A DNA stretch of 64,000 nucleotides from Pseudomonas laurylsulfatiphila. Its GTDB lineage: Bacteria; Pseudomonadota; Gammaproteobacteria; Pseudomonadales; Pseudomonadaceae. The position numbers and the translations under genes were made by a program. Shown in pieces: positions 35,945-45,721 of this stretch. Under the pieces are notes generated by a model. That model made no database searches, was not told the DNA's origin, and was given only the letters and a program-made list of their open reading frames with translations. Location: positions 124,001 to 188,000 of the forward strand of contig NZ_NIRS01000003.1 in the NCBI RefSeq assembly GCF_002934665.1. The letters run 5' to 3'. The stretch's first letter is position 1, and each line of letters begins with the position of its first letter.

Positions 35945-37870
35945 TTAGTGGCTATTTTTATCGAGCCAGGATTGGAACATTAGAATATTCCACAAATGAA
36001 GACTGCGATCGTATGTTCCGTTCTGATGCTGGAGCCATGCCGAGCGAATTTTCTGAGAATCGAAGTAGCCCTCTCTCTTGAGACGCTCCTCCGTCAGCAG
36101 GTCCTCTGCCCACTCTTTCAGCGGCCCACGCAACCATTGCGCCAATGGAATAGAGAACCCCGCCTTCGGCCTGTCAAAAAATGAAGTAGGAACATATCGC
36201 TTAAGAAGCTCGCGAAGCGGCCACTTCCCCACACCATTTTTTATCAGTTGGTCTGACGACAACGAAAACGCGAGTTCTGCAACCCGATGATCAAGCAATG
36301 GAGCGCGGGTTTCCAGGCTTGCGCTCATCGCACCACGATCCACTTTAACCAGCAAATCGTCAGGCAAATACTGAGAGACGTCCCAGCGACGCATTTCCTC
36401 GACGTAATCCACTGCCGACTCCCAGGAAACTACGTCTTGCCGTTGAGCATCGACACCCAGCACCACATTGTCGGTCGACTGCCACTGAGACATCAAACCG
36501 GTATACATCTGCGCCAGATTTTCAGAACCCAACAGCTCGGACATTCTGTAGATACGTCGACCATTGACTTTGGTTCGAAGGCTGCCCGGCAGAATCGAGC
36601 AGACGTTGTCCCAACCCTTGGACGAGAGCGAACGAAGTGAATAAGCCATGACCTGGCGTGCAGGCAACGGCAGCTTTTTTATACGCTCCCATAGCCCGGC
36701 AGTAATCTGGTAACGGGGATATCCGGCAAAAAGCTCATCGCCACCATCACCGGACAGGGCAACGGACACATGCTGCTTTGTCATCCTGGAGACCAGGATT
36801 GTAGGTATTTGAGAGGAGTCAGCAAAAGGCTCGTCGTATATTTCCGGCAGGTGCGGGATTATTGAAACAGCATCATCGGCACTCAGATAAAACTCAGTGT
36901 GGTTAGTCCCCAAGTGCTTGGCGATAGCTTTGGCGTAAGGTGCTTCATCAAACTCAGGTTCATTAAACCCGATCGTGTAAGTATTGATACTGGTAGAGCT
37001 TTGTGATTGCATCAAGGACACTATCAAGCTTGAATCGACACCACCGGACAAAAACGCTCCAAGTGGAACATCGGCAATCATTTGCGACTTTACTGCAGCA
37101 GACAATCTTTGACCGACAACATCCACAACTTCCTTATCGCTGGCCTGCGAAAGTTCGTGCTTTAACTCGCCAGCCGGCGGTAACGACCAGTAGGAAACGG
37201 GTTCCTGCGCACTAGATAACGAGCCGACATTCAAATAGTGTGCCGGCTCCAACTTTTTAATGCCTTCATAGATGGATTCCGGAGCCGGAACATATCCATA
37301 TCTTACGAACTTGGCCAGCGCATGACGATCAATTCGCAGATCGCTGCCAAATGCAGCCTTGATCGCTTTCAACTCGGAGGAGAAGACAAAACGGTTACCC
37401 ACAATACCGTAGTAAAGTGGTTTCTCTCCCATTCTGTCTCGTGCCAATGTAATCGTCTTGGAAACTTTATCCCAAACAGCAAATGCAAACATGCCCACCA
37501 GGTTTTCAAGGGTTTTTTGTACCCCCCACGCACCGAGCGCTGCCAGCAACACTTCTGTATCAGAGTGCCCGCGCCAGACACGCGTCAAACCTGACGTAAT
37601 CAACTTCTCGCGCAACTCATTAAAATTGTAGATTTCACCATTAAAAACAATAACATACCGTTCATCATCGGAAACCATCGGCTGACTTCCGTGTACCGAG
37701 AGTTCCAGGATCGAAAGCCGTCGGTGCCCCAGTGACACTCCACTATCGGCATCTGACCAAACTGCTCCATCGTCGGGCCCACGATGTATCAGCGCGTCCA
37801 CCATCTTGCCAACGGCAACGGAGCCTTGCTGATCCAGCTTCCACCCGACAACTCCCGCAATTCCGCACAT
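35945..37870 (-). CDS. glutamine-dependent asparagine synthase-like amidotransferase (WbpS-like)
   Basis: 641 aa. N-terminal class II glutaminase domain with nucleophile Cys2 (MCGIAGVVG), then an AsnB synthetase domain with the ATP pyrophosphatase loop LSGGVDSS. In O-antigen clusters such proteins (WbpS type) amidate uronic acids, here most likely GalNAcA made by WbpO/WbpP to GalNAcAN. Position inside the cluster argues against simple asparagine synthesis. Intact and of family length. Confidence 0.9.
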   Translation of the reverse strand: MCGIAGVVGWKLDQQGSVAVGKMVDALIHRGPDDGAVWSDADSGVSLGHRRLSILELSVHGSQPMVSDDERYVIVFNGEIYNFNELREKLITSGLTRVWRGHSDTEVLLAALGAWGVQKTLENLVGMFAFAVWDKVSKTITLARDRMGEKPLYYGIVGNRFVFSSELKAIKAAFGSDLRIDRHALAKFVRYGYVPAPESIYEGIKKLEPAHYLNVGSLSSAQEPVSYWSLPPAGELKHELSQASDKEVVDVVGQRLSAAVKSQMIADVPLGAFLSGGVDSSLIVSLMQSQSSTSINTYTIGFNEPEFDEAPYAKAIAKHLGTNHTEFYLSADDAVSIIPHLPEIYDEPFADSSQIPTILVSRMTKQHVSVALSGDGGDELFAGYPRYQITAGLWERIKKLPLPARQVMAYSLRSLSSKGWDNVCSILPGSLRTKVNGRRIYRMSELLGSENLAQMYTGLMSQWQSTDNVVLGVDAQRQDVVSWESAVDYVEEMRRWDVSQYLPDDLLVKVDRGAMSASLETRAPLLDHRVAELAFSLSSDQLIKNGVGKWPLRELLKRYVPTSFFDRPKAGFSIPLAQWLRGPLKEWAEDLLTEERLKREGYFDSQKIRSAWLQHQNGTYDRSLHLWNILMFQSWLDKNSH

Positions 37871-37904
37871 ACCTACTCTCTCAATCCAATGAAAATATTG
37901 AAAC

Positions 37905-39116
37905 TCACTTCAAAACCCGAACGAGTTTCATCGTGAAGAATAATCCTAATGCCATCACATAAAAAACCAATGAGTTCAGCAAATATATTTCGCCGTACCA
38001 AACCCAGTGCATAACCGATGCAGCACACAGCATGTACAAGAAAATTCGCAGAAAGTCATCCTCGCGGCAGCGCGAGTCGATCAACCGCAAGAAGCAGACA
38101 CTGATGAATCCATTGAGGAAAACACCAAACAGGCCGAAATTCTCAAAAGCCACGCCGGCAACGTGGATCCCACCGAGCCCGGTAATGTAATACCAGAGGG
38201 CTGGATTATCCACCATAATGGGTTTTTCCATGCCAAAAGCCGAATAGAAAGGTGACGGTGCCAACGAAAGGAACATATCGAGATAGGTCTGGCCATAACG
38301 CAGATGCTCCCCATCCCAGAAATTGGTTAACTGCTGAACAAGCGGTAAAATGATCGCATTCCAGGAGTTGAACAATAAATACTGCGTAATGTTATCCGAC
38401 GTTAAGTCCACATCCATCCGGCTCATTGAAACAACAACACCGCTGACGAGTAGAAGAGCCATGAATACAGCAACGGACAACAGAGCTTTAAGCTTGATAA
38501 ATTTATTATAGCGAAACAACAGCCCTAGAATCGAAGCGACAACCAGGACAACAAAATCACGATCCCCCGTCATAGCGTTGGCAACACTATAAGAAACCAC
38601 CAGAGCTGCAGACACAAAAAACATCGATCTGGATGGGTAGGAAAATGCCAATGCAATGATCGCGATGATGGAAAAAACCACTACTGACTCGATACCCGCG
38701 AACATTTCAAGCAGTGCGTTCGCGTTTACAAGCCTGAAGCTGATAAAGAAAATGGACAGCGCAAGAAAAATGACACCTGCCAACTTGAAGTCCAACGCAG
38801 AAAAAAAAGTTTCCCGCTCCGCGTGCAAACTTCTGGGCGGCACCGCCAATGACAATAGATAACCAGCGAGTCCACCAGCAACACCAAGAAACCAGACCAG
38901 CGAAAGCCGGAATACTAATAAGTCATCCAGATAAAAGTCATAGTCTCCGATAGGCCAAAGCGTAATGGTTTCGCCCCACAAGCAACTGACAAGCCCCAAA
39001 AAAGGCACCGAATAGCAAACGGCGTACAACGCAACGAGATATTTTTTTGATATCAGGCACAGAACGCATTGCACGAGCAACACCAGCAAGCACGTCGAAA
39101 CCAGTAATATAACCAT
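37905..39116 (-). CDS. wzy: O-antigen polymerase (Wzy-like)
   Basis: 403 aa, extremely hydrophobic with about 10-12 predicted membrane segments and a larger loop near residues 265-330, as in Wzy polymerases that join O units in the periplasm. Wzy proteins have little sequence conservation; the call rests on topology, length and place beside wzx. A+T-rich with atypical codon use. ATG 39116 (MVILLVS) is chosen over a TTG at 39143; the RBS AAGG is close to the start. Confidence 0.75.
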   Translation of the reverse strand: MVILLVSTCLLVLLVQCVLCLISKKYLVALYAVCYSVPFLGLVSCLWGETITLWPIGDYDFYLDDLLVFRLSLVWFLGVAGGLAGYLLSLAVPPRSLHAERETFFSALDFKLAGVIFLALSIFFISFRLVNANALLEMFAGIESVVVFSIIAIIALAFSYPSRSMFFVSAALVVSYSVANAMTGDRDFVVLVVASILGLLFRYNKFIKLKALLSVAVFMALLLVSGVVVSMSRMDVDLTSDNITQYLLFNSWNAIILPLVQQLTNFWDGEHLRYGQTYLDMFLSLAPSPFYSAFGMEKPIMVDNPALWYYITGLGGIHVAGVAFENFGLFGVFLNGFISVCFLRLIDSRCREDDFLRIFLYMLCAASVMHWVWYGEIYLLNSLVFYVMALGLFFTMKLVRVLK

Positions 39117-39231
39117 TAACCTTGACCAACAAAAACAAAGCAACTGAACCGTAAACCAGACTCAATACTGGCCCCAATATTACTTTCAGCCATGCACCCT
39201 GTGTAACCAACGCACATGCTCAACATATTCA

Positions 39232-40455
39232 TCACTGCACCAACTTACGGCCGCCCAGGACCGCAAGCACGGCAATTTGAGCTGCCAGTGCCAAAACAAA
39301 GGATCTGAAAAGATCGACCGCCAACATATCGCCTTTTAACCCTGCCACTACCGTCAGCGACAAATAAACAAACGCATAAACACAGCTACCAAGAAAAACA
39401 ACCCTAGTCATGTTTTTACTGTGCAATATTTGAGTAACGATTGTAGTTGTAAGCCCAATGCCACCCGCCAGTACTGCGTAAGCCAGAAGATCATTTTTGC
39501 TGCAAAAACTACTGCCGAGCAGGCACAGCCAGTAGCTCTGTGACAAGACCAGGAATACAGGCAAACAAACCGAAATTGATAGCCCGAGCATCAAGTACAA
39601 CTTACTGGCACTATTCCCGCGTCCTGCCAGCTTTACAATGGCATAGGATGTCAACGAGCTTGGCAACACAGTTACCAGAATATAAAAAAGGAAAAACAGA
39701 TTGAAATAGCCAATCTCCGACACGTTCAAGCTCGAGTTGGCAAATATCATCAGACAAACAATATGAACAGGTGCCCCGAGAAGCATACTACCGGCAATGG
39801 TCGGAGCCCCTGAGCGCGAAAGTAACGCCGCCATTTGTCGAAAAAAGGGAGGTTCTCGCTCCCCCTTGCCACCATGGCTGAACTGGTTTTTCTTAATTGT
39901 AAAGAATCCATATGCAGGCGCGATTAGCGTACAAATCGCGAGGGTAAGAATGACCCCCTCTATTTGCCCAGCAATCTTCGCAATGGAAACTACCAGCAGC
40001 AATCCTAGAAGACCATGGGCCGCCAGTGCAGCAGCCCATTTCCCCGAGGTGTTAAGGGAGAACATCAATCCGGTTATAGTCAAATTGCAAACACAAGCGA
40101 AACCTAGAAAAAATGCTCCGATCAGCAAGTAACCAGGATTCATTTCGTAAGAGGAAGCTGGCGCCGGAAAAATCAAAAACACGATGACACAGAGGGCACC
40201 TACAATGATGCCGCCCCATGACATGAGGCCCAAGGAAGTCTTGTAATTTACGTCCTCGGCATTCAGGACCGCATAACGACTCAGCGCGACGCTCAAGCAC
40301 TCCCCTACCACCGTTGCGATACCTGTGACTATCGCGTAATGGTAAGAGAACACACCGTATTGTTCGACGCCTAGAATTCTTGCCAAACTGAACAACAATA
40401 CAAACATGCAAAGTTTGTTTGCAAGAACCGTGATTGCGCAGATCTCTTTAATCAC
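39232..40455 (-). CDS. wzx: O-antigen flippase (Wzx-like, MOP superfamily)
   Basis: About 407 aa, 12 hydrophobic segments, N-terminal IKEICAITVLANKLCMF followed by LARILGVEQYGVFSY, the pattern of polysaccharide-export flippases. Moves lipid-linked O units across the inner membrane. The start is uncertain: GTG at 40455 follows AAGG and leaves a 5-nt gap to wbpP; a TTG at 40491 is also in frame and would overlap wbpP. A+T-rich. Confidence 0.82.
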   Translation of the reverse strand: MIKEICAITVLANKLCMFVLLFSLARILGVEQYGVFSYHYAIVTGIATVVGECLSVALSRYAVLNAEDVNYKTSLGLMSWGGIIVGALCVIVFLIFPAPASSYEMNPGYLLIGAFFLGFACVCNLTITGLMFSLNTSGKWAAALAAHGLLGLLLVVSIAKIAGQIEGVILTLAICTLIAPAYGFFTIKKNQFSHGGKGEREPPFFRQMAALLSRSGAPTIAGSMLLGAPVHIVCLMIFANSSLNVSEIGYFNLFFLFYILVTVLPSSLTSYAIVKLAGRGNSASKLYLMLGLSISVCLPVFLVLSQSYWLCLLGSSFCSKNDLLAYAVLAGGIGLTTTIVTQILHSKNMTRVVFLGSCVYAFVYLSLTVVAGLKGDMLAVDLFRSFVLALAAQIAVLAVLGGRKLVQ

Positions 40456-40460
40456 TAGCC

Positions 40461-41510
40461 TTAACTTCTTGCAAAGAACGAGACATACCAACTTGCTGCT
40501 TTCAGCATACCTTCACCAACAGTAAAAAGCGGCTTGTAGCCCAACAAACTCTTAGCCTTATCAATATTCGCCTGCGAGTGCCTTACGTCACCAGCCCGGA
40601 AATCTCGATAAACCATATCCGATGTAGACTTGACATCAACGCGAGCCAAAGCGTCCTTGATGCATGAAAAAACCTGATTCAATGTTGTCCTGTCACCGAC
40701 GGCGACGTTGTAAACATTATTCTTTGCTTCAGGACTGGCACAGGCAGCCAGTATATTGGCTTGAACTGCGTTTTCTACGAAGCAAAAGTCCCGACTTGTT
40801 TCACCATCACCATTGACGAAAACCTCTTCGTTATTGATCATGGCCGCCGTCCACTTAGGAATCACGGCTGCATAGGCGCCATTCGGATCCTGACGCTTGC
40901 CAAAGACGTTAAAATAGCGAAGCCCAATGGTATTGAACCCGTATGTACTGGAAAAAACCTCAGCATACAGTTCGTTTACATACTTTGTGACCGCATAAGG
41001 GGACAGCGGCTTGCCAATCACACCTTCAACCTTTGGAAGTCCAGGATGATCGCCGTAGGTAGAGCTCGATGCGGCATAAGTAAAACTTTTTACTTCCGCA
41101 TCCTTCGCCGCAACCAACATATTCAGGAAACCGTCGATATTGGTACTGTTCGTTGTAACAGGATCATTGATGGAACGCGGAACAGAGCCCAATGCTGCCT
41201 GGTGCAAAACGTAATCTACCGGAATATCGGTGGCCGCCGGGAAAGTCATCGCGGTTCTGCAATCGTCAATATTTCTGATATCACCTTTTACCAGCACGAA
41301 GCGCGCCCATTGCTCAGGACTCACGACTGATTGCACTTCATCGAGATTACGCTGGTGCCCTGTTGCAAAGTTATCGAGGCCTACAACCCGCTGATCTAAT
41401 TGCAGCAGTGTCTCCAATAAATTGGAGCCAATAAATCCGGCCACCCCCGTAACCAGCCAAACCTTTGGGGATTGTTGAATTCCAGCTTTAACTTCTTCGA
41501 AACGGGTCAT
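40461..41510 (-). CDS. wbpP: UDP-GlcNAc C4-epimerase (WbpP/TviC-like)
   Basis: 349 aa SDR with an N-terminal extension before the Rossmann motif GVAGFIG (22-28), like WbpP. Active-site serines 147-149 (ASSST) and Tyr171/Lys175 (PYAVTK) correspond to the WbpP residues. Interconverts UDP-GlcNAc and UDP-GalNAc (or the uronic-acid forms). Follows the dehydrogenase gene, giving UDP-GalNAcA together. Confidence 0.92.
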   Translation of the reverse strand: MTRFEEVKAGIQQSPKVWLVTGVAGFIGSNLLETLLQLDQRVVGLDNFATGHQRNLDEVQSVVSPEQWARFVLVKGDIRNIDDCRTAMTFPAATDIPVDYVLHQAALGSVPRSINDPVTTNSTNIDGFLNMLVAAKDAEVKSFTYAASSSTYGDHPGLPKVEGVIGKPLSPYAVTKYVNELYAEVFSSTYGFNTIGLRYFNVFGKRQDPNGAYAAVIPKWTAAMINNEEVFVNGDGETSRDFCFVENAVQANILAACASPEAKNNVYNVAVGDRTTLNQVFSCIKDALARVDVKSTSDMVYRDFRAGDVRHSQANIDKAKSLLGYKPLFTVGEGMLKAASWYVSFFARS

Positions 41511-41570
41511 TTGATTCTCGACTTGTTTTTTCCGGCGGTAACGAATCAGGGTCTTTACAGACCCTGATAT

Positions 41571-42848
41571 TCAGAGACGCAAATCTGATTGAGAGGCATC
41601 CAGCAGGTACTTGAGATCATAGAGAACATGTTCTGCCTTACCCAAGCTGCGAATTTGTTCAGCCCCCATCGCAGAGAATTCATTGTGTGCGACAGCCAGA
41701 ATGATACCGTCATAAGAATCAACCTGCGGTTGAGCGATAGGAGTAATTGAATACTCGTGCATTGCTTCCGCCGCATCTACCCACGGATCATAAACGTCAA
41801 CAACAATATTGAATTCAGCGAGTTCATTCACAATGTCGATGATTTTAGTGTTACGCAGGTCCGGGCAGTTCTCTTTGAACGTCAGCCCCATGATCAAGAC
41901 GCGAGCACCATCAACATGAATTTTGCGCTTGAGCATCGCCTTGACAAGTTGAGATACCACATAGGCTCCCATGCTGTCATTCAAGCGACGACCCGCCAAA
42001 ATGATCTCGGGATGATAACCGATGGACTGTGCCTTGTGAGTCAAGTAATAGGGATCTACACCGATGCAGTGACCGCCAACCAGTCCCGGACGGAAAGGCA
42101 AGAAGTTCCACTTGGTCCCCGCTGCCTCCAGAACCGCCTGAGTATCGATACCCATCTTATTAAAAATAAGTGCCAACTCATTGATCAGGGCAATGTTCAA
42201 GTCGCGCTGTGTATTCTCGATAACCTTTGCCGCCTCGGCAACCTTGATACTCTTGGCCTTATGAGTTCCGGCGACAATTATTGTATTATACAAAGCATCA
42301 ACCAGATCAGCGACCTCTGGAGTGGACCCGGCAGTTACTTTCTTGATGGTAGTAACACGATGCTCTTTATCGCCAGGATTTATCCGCTCCGGGCTATAGC
42401 CTGCATAGAAATCGACATTGAACTTCAGTCCGGATACTTTCTCCAGCACTGGAACACAGTCTTCCTCAGTAGCGCCAGGATAGACCGTTGACTCATAAAT
42501 AACGATATCGCCCTTTTTCAAAACACGCCCAATCGACTCACTGGCTTTAACCAAAGGAGTCAGATCCGGTCTCTTATGCTCATCAATCGGGGTTGGGACA
42601 GTAACAATATATATATTGCAGGCGGACAACTCTTCCAGCACAGAACTAAAACTTAAACCCGACGCAGAACGCAATTCAGAATCAGACACTTCGAGAGTAG
42701 CGTCATGCCCTGCTTTGAGCGCTTCGATTCGACGCTGACTGATATCAAATCCGACGACTTGCATTTTTTTGCCAAACTCAACCGCCAGCGGCAAGCCCAC
42801 ATAACCGAGACCCACTATGGCCAACTTCACATCTTCGAGTTTAAGCAT
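41571..42848 (-). CDS. wbpO: UDP-N-acetyl-D-galactosamine/glucosamine 6-dehydrogenase (WbpO/TviB-like)
   Basis: 425 aa NAD-dependent dehydrogenase oxidising C6 to the uronic acid in two steps. GLGYVG (13-18), [10 protein letters not shown], and catalytic Cys261 in [12 protein letters not shown] are present. The ATG at 42848 is preceded by AAGGG with a 5-nt spacer; the open frame extends upstream to 42926 but similarity begins at [10 protein letters not shown]. First biosynthetic gene of the cluster after wzz. Confidence 0.93.
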   Translation of the reverse strand: MLKLEDVKLAIVGLGYVGLPLAVEFGKKMQVVGFDISQRRIEALKAGHDATLEVSDSELRSASGLSFSSVLEELSACNIYIVTVPTPIDEHKRPDLTPLVKASESIGRVLKKGDIVIYESTVYPGATEEDCVPVLEKVSGLKFNVDFYAGYSPERINPGDKEHRVTTIKKVTAGSTPEVADLVDALYNTIIVAGTHKAKSIKVAEAAKVIENTQRDLNIALINELALIFNKMGIDTQAVLEAAGTKWNFLPFRPGLVGGHCIGVDPYYLTHKAQSIGYHPEIILAGRRLNDSMGAYVVSQLVKAMLKRKIHVDGARVLIMGLTFKENCPDLRNTKIIDIVNELAEFNIVVDVYDPWVDAAEAMHEYSITPIAQPQVDSYDGIILAVAHNEFSAMGAEQIRSLGKAEHVLYDLKYLLDASQSDLRL

Positions 42849-43317
42849 TGTTTTCCCTTGCCATTCATCAATATTAAGTCGATCGTAAAAAGCGCGCCAA
42901 ATCTTGCGCTTTAAAACAAACATCACGGCTGCGTAAATTAGAAATTATACCGAAAGCGCCTATGGGAGCCATAAGAATTTTCAGAAAGCCAACGAAGAGC
43001 TCGAACGCCCTCCTTTCCGCCTGCACACACGCAAAGCCACGACTGCAACGCAAGCCGCCGCAACGCAATTACCAGTCGTTGATCGCACCCCGTCTAGCAT
43101 GGTGCCGGGCATACACTCAACCCCGCACATGAAAAATATGCAAAACCCCGAAAGCGGTGTCCAGCCTGTCAAAATTCCTGTCGGAACTGACAGCAGCAAG
43201 GTCACCGGGATCAATACTCCAACCAAAACCCGATCCGTTTCGACTAAACGGGCAGACAGCCTGCTCCCGGCCCAAAGATAGAAATCCCCTTCCCCAGGTG
43301 ATTTCCTACAAACTCAG
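42849..43317. other. 469-nt stretch between wzz and wbpO with a possible promoter
   Basis: No gene is supported. On the minus strand a perfect TATAAT lies at 42944-42949, about 95 nt before wbpO, with no convincing -35. Short hydrophobic open frames occur on the minus strand around 42981-43226 without an RBS; they could be remains of a former gene. G+C content here is closer to the chromosome average than in the genes that follow. Confidence 0.4.
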
Positions 43318-44358
43318 CTATTCCTGCCTCACGACAAACAGCCCGCGAAGCAATACAAAAGTAATGCCTGTGATCAAGCCAGCAATAACACCCAATACAA
43401 GGATCAGAGCCTTGCGAGGTTTCACCGGGTTATCAGGCAACTCCACTACCCCGTCTTGCCGATAGACGGACACCACCGCCGGCTCTGTTTTCAGCCCCTT
43501 GAAGAAGTTGTATCGATCCTGAAGATCACGCAAGTTATCCGTAAAAGGGTCATCGGACTCGCGCGCCTGTAAATTTTCAATTTCCGCCCTTAGCGCTTTC
43601 GAGCCACGCATATACGTAAGCTGACCAGCCTCCCCACCCGCAATGACCGACTGACTCACAGTGATCGCCGGTGGTTTCTCCAGACCGATTGACTCGGCAA
43701 TCCGCAGCGCCTCGCTCAACCTGGCAATCGAATCTTCTCTGGCCTTGCTGCTTTTCTCCCTGGCGGAACTTATCTGCTGCTCCAAATTACGAGCCCGGAC
43801 CTCAGACTCAATTGAAACGTTCTTGATCATTTCGTTCTTGGCCAATTCACCAGCCTGAGCCACATACTCAGCAACCCACTCTTTGGCCTTCACTGGATTG
43901 GTGGTCTGCACGACAACCGAATACCTGTCAGAGTTTTCCCTGAGCGGCGGAACCACACGCAACACCTCGGAAAATTTCGAATACAGGACATCCCGGGACT
44001 TTTTTTGCTCCTCCAAGGACAAACTTGGCACATAAATCTTGCTGAAAAAATCTAGACGAAGAGACTCTGCCTGCAAATATCGAGTGTAAATATCATAGAC
44101 ATCCTTAACCGTGTAAGGAACCAACTCTGACTCTTTCATTCGACCGTAGTTAAAGTTAGATATATCACTCTTCGACGGCGGCATTACAAAAGCTTTCGCC
44201 TCATAGACCGGAGCAGCCAGGAAAGCATAGCTCGCTGCCAGAGCAGCCCCCAAAACAACAAAAACTACAACAACAAGTTTCTGCCTTAAAATCGCACGAA
44301 CAAATCTTTGAAATTCAAAATATTCCAGCCCATTATCTTTTTTTGAATCAACACGCAT
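43318..44358 (-). CDS. wzz: Wzz O-antigen chain-length determinant
   Basis: 346 aa with membrane segments at about 28-48 and 315-336 enclosing a periplasmic domain with coiled-coil heptads (about 150-225); Pro-rich LPDNPVKPRKALIL before the second segment is the Wzz signature. Controls modal length of O chains with Wzy. AAGG stands 8 nt before the ATG. It is the first gene of the O-antigen cluster, behind ihfB-lapA as in P. aeruginosa. Confidence 0.92.
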   Translation of the reverse strand: MRVDSKKDNGLEYFEFQRFVRAILRQKLVVVVFVVLGAALAASYAFLAAPVYEAKAFVMPPSKSDISNFNYGRMKESELVPYTVKDVYDIYTRYLQAESLRLDFFSKIYVPSLSLEEQKKSRDVLYSKFSEVLRVVPPLRENSDRYSVVVQTTNPVKAKEWVAEYVAQAGELAKNEMIKNVSIESEVRARNLEQQISSAREKSSKAREDSIARLSEALRIAESIGLEKPPAITVSQSVIAGGEAGQLTYMRGSKALRAEIENLQARESDDPFTDNLRDLQDRYNFFKGLKTEPAVVSVYRQDGVVELPDNPVKPRKALILVLGVIAGLITGITFVLLRGLFVVRQE

Positions 44359-44449
44359 ATATTGTTAGCCTTATTCACTTAAGCGCTTGCGTTAAATACA
44401 TAAACCAGATCACTAGAGATGGATCAACGTAAACCAGACAGAAGAGGAG

Positions 44450-44458
44450 CCCCCCCCC
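44450..44458. repeat. homopolymer run of 9 C in the wzz leader
   Basis: Nine C on the plus strand (G on the wzz coding strand), 91 nt upstream of the wzz start. Long enough to vary by slippage. Confidence 0.9.
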
Positions 44459-44469
44459 TTTTCTCAACT

Positions 44470-44477
44470 CACGCTAC
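44470..44477 (-). promoter_or_regulatory. partial ops-like element (GTAGCGTG) upstream of wzz
   Basis: On the wzz coding strand GTAGCGTG matches the 3' part of the ops element (GGCGGTAGCGTG) that recruits RfaH to O-antigen operons in enterobacteria. The 5' half does not match. Low confidence; an 8-base match may be chance. Confidence 0.2.
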
Positions 44478-44540
44478 TAAATACCTTATTACATCTACGG
44501 ACGCGGAGATTAAAAACACCAGGCAAAATCAATGCCCAAC

Positions 44541-44783
44541 CTATCGTCCACGCCTCCTCCCCAGGAAATGAGCCACCACGACCCCTCCACCAAAAATCAT
44601 CCCCATCAGGAAAGAAGCAACTCCGAACATCGAGATCTTTAGCTGGGGTGACGAAAAACCGAAGAAGGAAACAACGACAAGCTGCTGGTTTTCCAGCACG
44701 AAGAGCAGGCTTGTAATTGATATTAACAAGACTAGCCCAGTGATCATGAATCGTTTGATGCGACTCTTATCTCGCCAACTCAT
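44541..44783 (-). CDS. lapA: LapA-like inner-membrane protein (DUF1049)
   Basis: 80 aa, two membrane segments (about 13-32 and 46-70) joined by [11 protein letters not shown], ending in a basic HFLGRRRGR tail, as in the LapA/YciS family linked to LPS assembly control. Overlaps the ihfB 3' end by 17 nt with AGGTGG upstream of ATG 44783; a GTG at 44789 is possible. Family role in LPS is known from E. coli; here inferred. Confidence 0.8.
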   Translation of the reverse strand: MSWRDKSRIKRFMITGLVLLISITSLLFVLENQQLVVVSFFGFSSPQLKISMFGVASFLMGMIFGGGVVVAHFLGRRRGR

Positions 44784-45081
44784 CGCCACCTAAACCCTCC
44801 TCTTCCTCATTTACACGATCACGCAATTCTTTACCCGGCTTGAAATGCGGGACGAATTTGCCGTCGAGACTGACAGACTGCCCGGTTTTCGGATTACGAC
44901 CAACCCGTGGAGCGCGGTAGTGCAGAGAGAAGCTGCCAAACCCCCGAATCTCGATACGATCTCCGGTAGCCAGACATTGGGACATTTGCTCAAGCATGGT
45001 CTTGATGGCCAGCTCCACATCCTTGGATGAGAGCAGCCCTTGATGGGTGACAATTCGTTCGATCAACTCCGACTTCGTCAT
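44767..45081 (-). CDS. ihfB: integration host factor beta subunit
   Basis: 104 aa nucleoid protein that forms a heterodimer with IhfA and bends [13 protein letters not shown] start, [24 protein letters not shown]-binding arm (residues about 48-68), and the short acidic C-terminal extension typical of pseudomonad IhfB. AAGGG precedes the ATG. Marks the left border of the O-antigen locus, as himD does in P. aeruginosa. The 150-nt gap upstream holds no gene. Confidence 0.97.
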   Translation of the reverse strand: MTKSELIERIVTHQGLLSSKDVELAIKTMLEQMSQCLATGDRIEIRGFGSFSLHYRAPRVGRNPKTGQSVSLDGKFVPHFKPGKELRDRVNEEEEGLGGDELAR

Positions 45082-45231
45082 ATTTTTCCCTTCTTTTTCA
45101 AGCAGCTAGATCAGCGCTCCAAAGGTTTTAGCACGCCGGCATGATTTTGAACAGCCCGAGTTTTGCCATACATCCCACCATCCCGGAATGCCTGATTCCT
45201 GGACGGGAGTGGCTTCTGAGCCATCACTGCC

Positions 45232-45513
45232 TCATCGGCAAATCACCAGCATCGTGCGCGTCAGGAAACCTGCGGGATTGAAGCCGAAGGGGAAGCCATC
45301 TTCCTCTTCCTTGACATCGTCAGACCTCACCACAACTTTATAGCCCGCCCCCCCGCACTCCTTGGCCGCGCGTTTGTAACATTTGTCCCATTTCGAACCG
45401 AGCCCCGAACAATCAACCTCAATGCCGCTCACCCCGCGTACTACGTGGGTTTTGGCATTGGTGGTACAACCCGCTAGCGCCAGCACTGCTACTGCGACAA
45501 TTAGCTTGTTCAT
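45232..45513 (-). CDS. small lipoprotein, unknown function
   Basis: 93 aa. N-terminal signal with lipobox LALAGC (Cys16), so it is a predicted lipoprotein; three more Cys (35, 45, 53) may form disulfides. No family recognised with certainty. Lies between ihfB and rpsA on the same strand, with AGGA 5-6 nt before the ATG. Confidence 0.8.
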   Translation of the reverse strand: MNKLIVAVAVLALAGCTTNAKTHVVRGVSGIEVDCSGLGSKWDKCYKRAAKECGGAGYKVVVRSDDVKEEEDGFPFGFNPAGFLTRTMLVICR

Positions 45514-45675
45514 TCACGTCCTTTTGCCAGATAGCCCAATGGGCGATCATTAGTCTCAGGCTAAAGACTAGCCGCAAATAAGCACTTGATCCGACTAAAC
45601 AATCAGACATTTTTTCAGCGTCTTTGGTTCACGACTCAAGCAGCCAAAGGTCGGCCCCCCCACCAAATTCCAGAC

Positions 45676-45706
45676 AAAAAAAGGGCGACCGAAGTCGCCC
45701 TTTTTT
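45676..45706. terminator. intrinsic terminator after rpsA (bidirectional form)
   Basis: GGGCGAC-CGAA-GTCGCCC stem (45683-45700) flanked by seven A and six T. It lies 15 nt beyond the rpsA stop codon on the minus strand. Confidence 0.93.
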
Positions 45707-45721
45707 ACAGAAAGTCAGAAC

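Noticed and set aside
38938..39210. Hydrophobic minus-strand frame overlapping the wzy 5' end in another frame
   Set aside because: No RBS or normal start, and the wzy frame explains the region better. A frameshift joining both was considered, but wzy already has a normal N-terminus and length.
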